NCBI GenBank assembly: GCA_029782355.1
Contig: JAKOUY010000037.1
Span: 62,001-126,000 of the forward strand
From: Actinomycetes bacterium
Lineage (GTDB): Bacteria; Actinomycetota; Acidimicrobiia; Acidimicrobiales; Ilumatobacteraceae
DNA: 64,000 nucleotides
Direction: 5' to 3'
Shown here: positions 58,416 through 64,000 of the stretch, one piece after another
Layout: each line of letters begins with the position of its first letter
Numbering within the stretch: position 1 is the stretch's first letter
Made by a program: the position numbers and the translations under genes
The notes under the pieces: generated by a model
Told to the model about the DNA's origin: nothing
Seen by the model: only the letters and a program-made list of their open reading frames with translations
Database searches by the model: none

Positions 58416-59338
58416 GATTCACCTCCTTTCAGGTGGTTTAGGGATTGCTCGGTCGTGAAGACCGTGAACAGCTGGCTGTGCGGCGGCGGCAGCCGGCCGA
58501 TCTCCCGCTCGATGGCCTTCTGCCGTGGTTCGTCCGGGACGACAAACAGAACGTTCGGGAAGGCCGCGCCGCCCGCCTGCTCCACGCCAGCGGCGAAGGC
58601 CTGGGCGTAGGTCTGCAGCTTGCGTCGGATGGCCGGCAGGTGCTCGGTTGCTCGGTCGATCTCCAGGAACGTGACCTGCTCGTAGTCGCCAGCTTCCACC
58701 CGAACGAAGGCGTCAGGCTTGAGCACGTTACGTCCGCCGCCGAGGCCAGCGAACCGGCGCCAGCAGTCGGGTTCGGCCTCAAAGCCCAGTAGCTCCAACT
58801 CGCCTCGCTGGTCGGCTTCGTGCAGTTGGACGTATGTTTCGGCGATGGCCAGGACGTGATCTTGGAAGCGCAGTGACGGTTCCCATGGTCGCCTTCGGCG
58901 TTCACCACCAGCTGGACCGCCCGATGCAAGGAGGCGTTGTCCGCTGGTGTCGAGGGTGTAGATGAATCCAGCCGATCCAGCGTAGAGCCCACCAACGCGT
59001 CGCTCCAGTCGTGCTAGGAGCCGAAGTGAATGAAGACGGGACAAAGAGCGGCGACAACGACGTGCAGCTGTCAGAGCTGAACAACCATTGAAGTGGAGTC
59101 GCTCGATCTGCTGTGTGGTCAGTAACCGGAGCGCTCGGATGTCGCGGAGGATTGCCATGTCTCGTTGGCTCAGCTCGGCCGACTCCGCCGCCCGCCGCCT
59201 CGCCGCTGCCCGTGGGGGAGCGGGCTTCTTCGGAAGCGCGATAGTCCTTGGCGTTTTCGCGCTGGATCTGGCCTTCTGCCAGGTCGGACGACGGGACTTC
59301 GACGAGGCGAGCGGTACGTCGACCGGTACAGCGCTCAT
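58412..59338 (-). CDS. replication-relaxation family protein
   Basis: A 308-residue protein of the replication-relaxation type found on actinobacterial plasmids and integrative elements. A winged-helix part (LSQRDMAILRDIRALRLLTTQQIERLHF) is followed by an alpha/beta core with EQVTFLEIDRATEHLPAIRRKLQTYAQAF, whose E-x-D-x-x-T and Lys resemble a nuclease-like fold. A basic Lys/Arg/Pro-rich N-terminus leads. It overlaps the methyltransferase gene and the upstream ATPase gene by 4 bases each. It may act in element DNA processing or transfer. Confidence 0.82.
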   Translation of the reverse strand: MSAVPVDVPLASSKSRRPTWQKARSSAKTPRTIALPKKPAPPRAAARRRAAESAELSQRDMAILRDIRALRLLTTQQIERLHFNGCSALTAARRCRRSLSRLHSLRLLARLERRVGGLYAGSAGFIYTLDTSGQRLLASGGPAGGERRRRPWEPSLRFQDHVLAIAETYVQLHEADQRGELELLGFEAEPDCWRRFAGLGGGRNVLKPDAFVRVEAGDYEQVTFLEIDRATEHLPAIRRKLQTYAQAFAAGVEQAGGAAFPNVLFVVPDEPRQKAIEREIGRLPPPHSQLFTVFTTEQSLNHLKGGES

Positions 59339-61530
59339 GAGGCTCTCCGGGGTCGGCGACCGCCGCCTTGACGATCATCGGTGCCAAGCTGGCGGGCGCG
59401 GATCTGCTCGTCGATGGTTGAGCCCGGCGTTCCGAAGTTCAGACGACTGCGCTTCACAACGTCAGCGAGCGATCCAAGTCCGGGGTCGAATGGCAGGGTG
59501 GTCAGTGATCCGGGTGAGGTCGACGTGCCGTCGACCATCATCCGAGCGAATGCCTCGTAACGGGCCAGGCCGCCGATGTCCTCCGGCGTGATGCCACCAC
59601 CGAGCAGTCGGGCCAGATGAGCCGCGTCTTCGCTGCCACTCTGGAAGACGACACGGGAGCGGGCGTTCTGCAGGACGGCGCTGCGGACCTCTGGGCGGTT
59701 GAGCTGACCGAGATGTTGGTGCGCCAGCGTCAGCCCAAGGCCGAGACCACGGGCTTGGGCGAGAACATCGCCAAGGTCGGTTGGTAGGTGGAGATAGTTC
59801 TGGAACTCGTCGAGGTAGACCATCACCGGATGGCGGCGTTCGGCTGGAATCGCTGTGCGTTCCTGAGCGGCCTGCCAGAGCTGGGCCACGACCAGACCAC
59901 CGAGCAGTGCTGCGGTCTCCGGCCCAATGCGACCTGCCTGTAGCGGCACGAGTACGACTCGACGATGCGTGAAGACATCACGCAGTGAGAAGCGTGGTTC
60001 GGCCTGGCCGATCATCTGCCGTACGCCGGGCCGCAGCGTGAAGGCGCGGACCTTGTTGAGTACCGGTGCAACGACTTGTGATCGCTCGGCTTCAGACAGG
60101 CTCTCGAACCAGTGCCAGAACGGCCCGATAGCCAAATCGTCCCGCGTGGTACCGATGACCGTCGCACGGAAGCGAGCGTCGGTCAGCAGCCGCGGCAGCT
60201 CGACCATGGTCATGCCGGGTGAGCGAGCCAACGTCAGGAGTGAGGCATGGAGGACGTCCTGGGTCCGCGGTCCCCACGAGCTGGCGAACATCGAGCGCAT
60301 CAGGTGCACTAGTGCGTCGACGGCTACATCGGCATCGCGCCCACCGAGTACCTGCAAGCCGACCGGCGCGACGTCGTCGCTTGGATCGAGCAGCACCACG
60401 TCGTCACGACGATGGTCAGGTATGCGGTCGAGGATGTCGCGCACGACGTCACCTCTCGGCTCGATCACCACGACACCTCGTCCGGCCTGGATGTCTGCGG
60501 CGGCTAGGCGGGTCAGGAGCGTGCTCTTGCCGACACCGGTTGGCCCGATGAGATGGGTGTGCTGCAATGCATCACGCACGGGTTGGATAACCAGCCCCTC
60601 ACGACCTGGATAGGTCGCCTCCCCGATTACCCGTAGCGGTCGGCCGGCCTCTCGTGCCTTGGTAGCTGCGGTGGACGACACAACCGACGATGACGCGAAC
60701 GGCAGCTCACGGTGGCCGGAGTAGGTCACGCCGGCGGCCACCGGGCCACCAACCGGCCAGGCCAGCAGCGTGGCGAACTCGACGGCATTCAGGTTGCACG
60801 GCCAGGCGATACGAGGCACCAGCAACTTGTCGTAGCCATCCAGGACCCACCAGCTCGGCCGTAGGCGTGGTTCGAGATGAGCACTCGGTTCGCTCGTCAA
60901 GCGCAGCTGACCGAGCACGGACGTGGTGAGCGACTTGCGGCGTGCCTTGGTCGCGGCGTGGATGACGATGCGGCCAAGGGCACCGAAGACCGGCTCACGT
61001 TGTTTGTCGTTGGCCTTCTTGGCCTCCTCATTGTCCAGCCGTGCTGGCTCGGTCACGCGCTGAATGAAGGGTCGTGCCGAAGTTGAGATGTCGGCCTTGG
61101 CGACCCGTCGGGGGAGTGGCGGTCCGAGCAGCCATTGGACCGTGACCTGTTCGTTACCACGCAGGCTCTGGCAGACGCCGAGTAGACCGCGGGCGACTTC
61201 CTCGGCCACGTCGGTGCGCAGCGGACGCCGCTGATGACTGAGCTTCAGCTCGATGCCGCTTCTCGGCAGCGGTGAACGGGCGGAGGAGTTGACCTCGGTC
61301 GTCCGCACGCTCGGCAGGTGCGCCCGGAGCTGATCGATCACCAGCCGGGCGTGGCGGTCCGCCACGCGCATCGTCCACGAGACTGGGCCAGCTGTCGCCG
61401 TCAGCTCGAAGCACAGCGGGAAGCTCGGCCCGAGGAGCCGGTCGTTCGGCCGGATGGTCAGCGAGCGTACGAAGGCGGAGACGTCGTCCACGTCGAGATT
61501 GCTCGGGAAGTGCAGGTTCCAGCCAGTCAT
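59335..61530 (-). CDS. conjugative coupling-type ATPase (TraG/VirD4-like)
   Basis: A 731-residue protein. The N-terminal 300 residues are of unknown fold. The motor domain has Walker A LIGPTGVGKSTLLTRL near 340, VVVIEPRGDVVRDIL, Walker B VMVYLDEFQNYLHL, LGLGLTLAHQHLGQL and FQSGSEDA. It resembles type IV coupling proteins that feed DNA to a conjugation pore, although no N-terminal membrane span is obvious, suggesting a soluble or membrane-recruited variant. It overlaps the relaxation gene by 4 bases and the small upstream gene by one. Confidence 0.85.
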   Translation of the reverse strand: MTGWNLHFPSNLDVDDVSAFVRSLTIRPNDRLLGPSFPLCFELTATAGPVSWTMRVADRHARLVIDQLRAHLPSVRTTEVNSSARSPLPRSGIELKLSHQRRPLRTDVAEEVARGLLGVCQSLRGNEQVTVQWLLGPPLPRRVAKADISTSARPFIQRVTEPARLDNEEAKKANDKQREPVFGALGRIVIHAATKARRKSLTTSVLGQLRLTSEPSAHLEPRLRPSWWVLDGYDKLLVPRIAWPCNLNAVEFATLLAWPVGGPVAAGVTYSGHRELPFASSSVVSSTAATKAREAGRPLRVIGEATYPGREGLVIQPVRDALQHTHLIGPTGVGKSTLLTRLAAADIQAGRGVVVIEPRGDVVRDILDRIPDHRRDDVVLLDPSDDVAPVGLQVLGGRDADVAVDALVHLMRSMFASSWGPRTQDVLHASLLTLARSPGMTMVELPRLLTDARFRATVIGTTRDDLAIGPFWHWFESLSEAERSQVVAPVLNKVRAFTLRPGVRQMIGQAEPRFSLRDVFTHRRVVLVPLQAGRIGPETAALLGGLVVAQLWQAAQERTAIPAERRHPVMVYLDEFQNYLHLPTDLGDVLAQARGLGLGLTLAHQHLGQLNRPEVRSAVLQNARSRVVFQSGSEDAAHLARLLGGGITPEDIGGLARYEAFARMMVDGTSTSPGSLTTLPFDPGLGSLADVVKRSRLNFGTPGSTIDEQIRARQLGTDDRQGGGRRPRRAS

Positions 61531-61733
61531 TACGCGGCCTCCTGATCCGGTGCCGCGGGCGGCGTGGTTGGCTGGTCCTGCACGGATGCCACGCGCTCGG
61601 CTTCCAGCTCCTGCATGGCGATTGCGATGAGCGCCCGCGCCAACCGGCGGAGGTCCGGCTCCGTGCGCAGGCGCACGCGAACGACCAGTTGATCGTCCAC
61701 CTCCACTTTGCTGATTCGTTTGCGTCTGGACAT
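61530..61733 (-). CDS. small protein, first gene of the transfer operon
   Basis: A 67-residue protein, MSRRKRISKVEVDDQLVVRVRL..., with a basic start, one beta-rich stretch and an acidic/Pro-rich tail. AAAGGAGG lies 9 bases before the ATG, and its stop overlaps the coupling-ATPase start (TAATG). It may be a small accessory DNA-binding protein; the family is not recognised. Confidence 0.65.
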   Translation of the reverse strand: MSRRKRISKVEVDDQLVVRVRLRTEPDLRRLARALIAIAMQELEAERVASVQDQPTTPPAAPDQEAA

Positions 61734-61819
61734 GAAGCTTCCCTCCTTTCTGTTACTGGTGGCGTCGGATCAGGTCGACGGGCTGCCACGCAAGAGTGCC
61801 CGGACTCCTGACTTGATAT

Positions 61820-61836
61820 GTCCTGTATCGCAGGAC
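61820..61836. promoter_or_regulatory. candidate XRE operator O1 (GTCCTG-N5-CAGGAC)
   Basis: A perfect inverted repeat with 6-bp arms and 5-base spacer, 87 bases upstream of the start of the transfer operon. The arms differ from O2 and O3 only in the innermost base (G/C in place of A/T). Confidence 0.65.
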
Positions 61837-61857
61837 AGTTGACGTGTTCCTTAGTAT

Positions 61858-61874
61858 GTCCTAGTCGTTAGGAC
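61858..61874. promoter_or_regulatory. candidate XRE operator O2 (GTCCTA-N5-TAGGAC)
   Basis: A perfect inverted repeat of the same design as O1, whose centre is 38 bases away (between three and four helical turns). Both are preceded by the tetramer TATG on the plus strand. A tandem pair suits cooperative repression of the transfer operon. Confidence 0.65.
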
Positions 61875-62043
61875 GGTGCAATGGTGCTTGTCCATTCCAC
61901 AACAGCGATCGGTAGGCCGCCGTCGGTGGTGTGTTGCCAACGAGCCGATGCTCAGTGCGGCGCGTCGGCCGGGGCCATGCATGCCGAGCGCTAAGCGGTG
62001 GTCGCTGCGGCAGGAACCAACGACGTGAGAGTGACCGTCGCCC

Positions 62044-62238
62044 TTACCACTCGCCTCGCCGCCGAACCCCACCCACCGCCACCCGCAGCACCAACAGCAA
62101 GACGGCCGCAACCATGAGAGCCGGCAGGACTTGTGCCAGCAGCTTCCAGGCGATGTAGACCCCGGCTGCTGTGGCGAGCAGTGTCAGCACTGCCCGCCAC
62201 AGCTTGGAGCTGAGTCCTTCAGGACTGGGATAGGACAT
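62044..62238 (-). CDS. small membrane protein, 64 residues
   Basis: MSYPSPEGLSSKLWRAVLTL... has two hydrophobic segments, about residues 15-30 (VLTLLATAAGVYIAWK) and 36-54 (VLPALMVAAVLLLVLRVAVG), and an Arg-rich end. No strong ribosome site is seen. It is transcribed with the gene at 62270, and may be part of a transfer membrane complex; that is speculative. Confidence 0.55.
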   Translation of the reverse strand: MSYPSPEGLSSKLWRAVLTLLATAAGVYIAWKLLAQVLPALMVAAVLLLVLRVAVGGVRRRGEW

Positions 62239-62269
62239 GACCGTGTGTTCCTGCCAAGCACTCGTTGGT

Positions 62270-62575
62270 TCAGGCGCTTGGGTCCAGGTCGTCGTGTGGC
62301 CAGCGTCGGGTGACGATGACGTTCCGGGAACGGTGGGAACTGGCTCGGGTGCTGGTCGAACCGGTGGTGCTCCGTCCGGCTGCCTCAGTCATGGCGACAA
62401 AGGCATCACGGGTCAGGTCATGCAGACGACGTTGGGCCTCCAGGGATTGGAGACGCAGCGCTGTCAGCCGAGAGGTGTGCTCCAGCTCATCGTCGTGGTG
62501 TCCGATGCCGAAGCCGAACAGGAAGGCTCCGGTCAGGGACATGACGGTGAGCAGCAGGAAGAGGATCAGCAGCAT
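62270..62575 (-). CDS. small membrane-anchored protein, 101 residues
   Basis: One N-terminal membrane span (LLILFLLLTVMSLTGAFLFG), then a helical segment (DDELEHTSRLTALRLQSLEAQRRLHDLTRDAF, likely coiled coil) and a basic Ser/Arg tail. GAAGGAGC lies just before the ATG. It lies 16 bases downstream of the gene at 62592. Confidence 0.6.
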   Translation of the reverse strand: MLLILFLLLTVMSLTGAFLFGFGIGHHDDELEHTSRLTALRLQSLEAQRRLHDLTRDAFVAMTEAAGRSTTGSTSTRASSHRSRNVIVTRRWPHDDLDPSA

Positions 62576-62591
62576 GGCTCGCTCCTTCCTC

Positions 62592-62990
62592 TCAGCGCCG
62601 TGATTCGCGGCAGTAGTCGGTGACGAGATCAGCGATGATCTCGCCCTTGCCCAGGCGAGCCATGTCGCTGAAGAACTTCAGCTCGTCAGCCAGGAAGGGA
62701 TCGTTCTGTGCCAAGACTGCGCTGTACTTGGACAGCATCGCCTGACCTGTCATTGCTTCCCGGACAACTCGATCCACTTCCTGGCTCTTGACCGTGGCGA
62801 CGACCGACTCGGCAACGACTTCCGCTGTACGGACAATCTCACGGGCTTGGGTGCGAGCAACACTGAGCTGAACCGCTCGCTGCAGGACGGCCAGCTCCTT
62901 AGCTGCCCGGCGGTCCGCCGGACGAACGCTCGGCACTGGCAACGAGGATGCGGCTGGGGCCAGCCGCTGGAGGTTGGTGGATGGGGACAT
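62592..62990 (-). CDS. helical protein of unknown function, 132 residues
   Basis: A soluble, mostly alpha-helical protein: KELAVLQRAVQLSVARTQAREIVRTAEVVAESVVATVK, then EMTGQAMLSKYSAVLAQ-like and DELKFFSDMARLGKGEIIADLVTDYC. AGAGGAACC is a plausible ribosome site for the ATG at 62990. It starts a three-gene minus-strand run (62990 to 62044) and is divergent from 63092. Function unknown. Confidence 0.62.
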   Translation of the reverse strand: MSPSTNLQRLAPAASSLPVPSVRPADRRAAKELAVLQRAVQLSVARTQAREIVRTAEVVAESVVATVKSQEVDRVVREAMTGQAMLSKYSAVLAQNDPFLADELKFFSDMARLGKGEIIADLVTDYCRESRR

Positions 62991-63091
62991 TGGTTCCTCT
63001 CTGACCATCGACGGGTGTGTCGGTGGGCAGACATCACCTTCCGATATGTCCGGGTGGTGGGGATAGGCGAACCAATCCCCAAGATGTGGAC

Positions 63092-63844
63092 ATGGCAGTG
63101 GACATTGATCGGACACTGGAACAGCTGAAGAAGTTGCGGGAAGGCCGAGGCCTTCGCGCTGATCGCCTGGCTGGAAGTCCAGCCGTGCTGTCGTCGCTCG
63201 CGACCAGCGACCCGGAAGAAGGGCTGCAGGCCCTGCAGCTGATCGTGCAGCGCATGGGTGACGGTGAGCGCACCCGCGCTCTACGCGTCGACTTCGGATG
63301 GGACCTCGACGAGCTGCTCGGCCGGGCACCGTCGAGTCGAGAGCTGGACTACCTAGGCGAACGCCGGCAGACCTACGCCAGCCTGGTGGGCCGTGACGTG
63401 AAGACACTGAGCCGTTGGTCAGATCAGACGTTGGCAGAGCTGAGAGCCAAGCTGCTGGCTGACCAGTTCGATGGGAACGTCATCATCACGGCAGGAGTGA
63501 AGAGCCGACGGACAGTCGGTGTTGACGTGATTCGATACGAAGCCAGTGACGACGAGTGGCGGCATGGCACTAGCACGGCGTACAAGAACCCGGACGACAG
63601 CTCGCTCCCATTGGTGCTGTACGGCTTCCCACGGGACTGGAGACCAAAGAGCATCCGCTTCGTCATCGCCTTCACCGACAAGGAGGACCAACCGAAGGAA
63701 GTGTGGGCGCTGGTGGCCGACACGGTGCTCGATGTCGGCTTCGGGCATGAGCGGCATCCCGTCGAGATGGTCGACGGCATGGCTAGGTGCAGGATCGAGA
63801 ACCCGAGGCGGGACCAGCTTTATGGGGTGTGGTGGGGGTGGTAG
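63092..63844 (+). CDS. putative regulator-like protein, function unknown
   Basis: A 250-residue protein. The first half (LEQLKKLREGRGLRADRLAGSPAVL, QALQLIVQRMGDGERTRALRVDFG, LDELLGRAPSSRELDYLGERRQTYASLVGRDVKTLSRWSDQTLAEL) resembles N-terminal regions of actinobacterial regulators with helix-turn-helix-like folds. The second half is beta-rich (VLYGFPRDWRPKSIRFVIAF) with no clear catalytic residues. It is one of few plus-strand genes in the element and has no ribosome site at the chosen ATG. Its family is not recognised. Confidence 0.6.
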   Translation: MAVDIDRTLEQLKKLREGRGLRADRLAGSPAVLSSLATSDPEEGLQALQLIVQRMGDGERTRALRVDFGWDLDELLGRAPSSRELDYLGERRQTYASLVGRDVKTLSRWSDQTLAELRAKLLADQFDGNVIITAGVKSRRTVGVDVIRYEASDDEWRHGTSTAYKNPDDSSLPLVLYGFPRDWRPKSIRFVIAFTDKEDQPKEVWALVADTVLDVGFGHERHPVEMVDGMARCRIENPRRDQLYGVWWGW

Positions 63845-63907
63845 CAGACTGAAGTCTCGTACCGCCGCTCGACAGCCGACCGACAATGTATTATATTAGA
63901 GATCGAG

Positions 63908-64000
63908 ATGAGAGCGAAGAAAATTACTCCGATAGTAGATCTCTCCGGCGATACGTCCGAAGCTTTCTGCACGGGTCAGAACGATCCGGCTTTGGTCAGT
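63908..64000 (+). CDS. N-terminus of an AT-rich gene, cut by window end
   Basis: From the ATG at 63908 the frame is open to the edge (31 codons: MRAKKITPIVDLSGDTSEAF...). GAGATCGAG precedes it, and a -10-like TATTATATT lies 20-30 bases upstream. Base composition is much lower in GC than the rest, as in the OLD-like gene, so it may be further recent cargo. The product cannot be identified. Confidence 0.4.
   Translation, partial: MRAKKITPIVDLSGDTSEAFCTGQNDPALVS

Larger units (their letters stand above)
61734..62043. other. intergenic control region, 310 bp
   Basis: No gene is supported here. It holds the two 17-bp inverted repeats at 61820 and 61858, within a less GC-rich patch of 61810-61870, and a ribosome site (AAAGGAGG) at its left end for the 61733 gene. 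The remaining 170 bases to 62043 show nothing I can name. Confidence 0.55.
50835..64000. mobile_element. integrative (probably conjugative) element, left part
   Basis: From the tRNA-Val junction inward: serine recombinase, ImmA-like protease, an inserted IS, XRE regulator, OLD-like ATPase, ArdA, methyltransferase, replication-relaxation protein, coupling-protein ATPase and small proteins. Most lie on the minus strand and are closely packed. GC content and codon use differ from the chromosome, and the window ends in an AT-rich stretch. The XRE-ImmA pair, transfer ATPase and relaxation protein suggest an actinobacterial conjugative element; the right end and any mating-pore genes are outside the window. 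Confidence 0.8.

Noticed and set aside
63041-63051. A fourth XRE operator near 63041 (ATATGTCC)
   Set aside because: Only one half matches; the other arm is GGGGAT instead of NNGGAC.
1-64000. CRISPR arrays or rRNA genes
   Set aside because: No regularly spaced direct repeats with unique spacers and no rRNA sequence were seen; the only tandem repeat (39300-39384) has no spacers.

Overview
The window is very GC-rich DNA with short intergenic gaps, many 4-base start/stop overlaps and GTG starts. With a primary sigma factor/primase pair, a WS/DGAT acyltransferase and an SCO6745-like protein, this points to a high-GC actinobacterium. An Acidimicrobiia (Ilumatobacter-like) origin is my best guess from gene content only.

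Region 1 (1-27.5 kb) is a catabolic cluster of divergent operons. It holds four acyl-CoA synthetases, three enoyl-CoA hydratase-like proteins, two SDRs, an aldehyde dehydrogenase, a KshA-like Rieske oxygenase subunit, two P450s, an Ltp2-like thiolase fold protein with a DUF35 partner, two amidohydrolase-2 proteins (one cut by the window edge), two paralogous NIPSNAP-like proteins, a GntR/FCD regulator next to an isochorismatase-fold protein, and a branched-chain-amino-acid-type ABC importer whose two permeases and second ATPase are one 969-residue polypeptide. The logic is uptake, CoA activation, oxygenation and beta-oxidation-like side-chain shortening of a hydrophobic (steroid-, terpenoid- or aromatic-type) substrate; the substrate is not identified. 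Related AT-rich motifs sit in five divergent promoter gaps and may define one regulon.

Region 2 (27.5-50.8 kb) is core chromosome: GroES-like protein, hisI, trpE, a YgfZ-type protein, an M50 protease, ppdK, a TerC-family protein, dnaG, rpoD, an SDR, a Baeyer-Villiger-type monooxygenase, tRNA-Met, tRNA-Asn, an APC permease, a WS/DGAT acyltransferase, a cytochrome c and a HAD hydrolase. Many genes here carry a TANNNT -10-like hexamer 6-8 bases before the start codon, indicating leaderless transcription.

Region 3 (50.8-64 kb) is the left part of an integrative, probably conjugative, element in the 3' end of tRNA-Val(TAC). From the junction inward: a large serine recombinase whose C-terminus reads antisense through the tRNA, an ImmA-like protease gene, an IS3-type element, an XRE regulator, an OLD-like ATPase/nuclease of lower GC, ArdA, a DNA methyltransferase, a replication-relaxation protein, a conjugative coupling ATPase and small proteins. 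The IS (53204-54472, 3-bp duplication GAT) interrupted the immA reading frame; removing it restores an xre-immA-recombinase operon with overlapping genes. A 17-bp inverted repeat GTCCTR-N5-YAGGAC lies before xre and twice before the transfer operon, suggesting a regulator/protease switch that the IS has probably broken. The right end of the element is outside the window.
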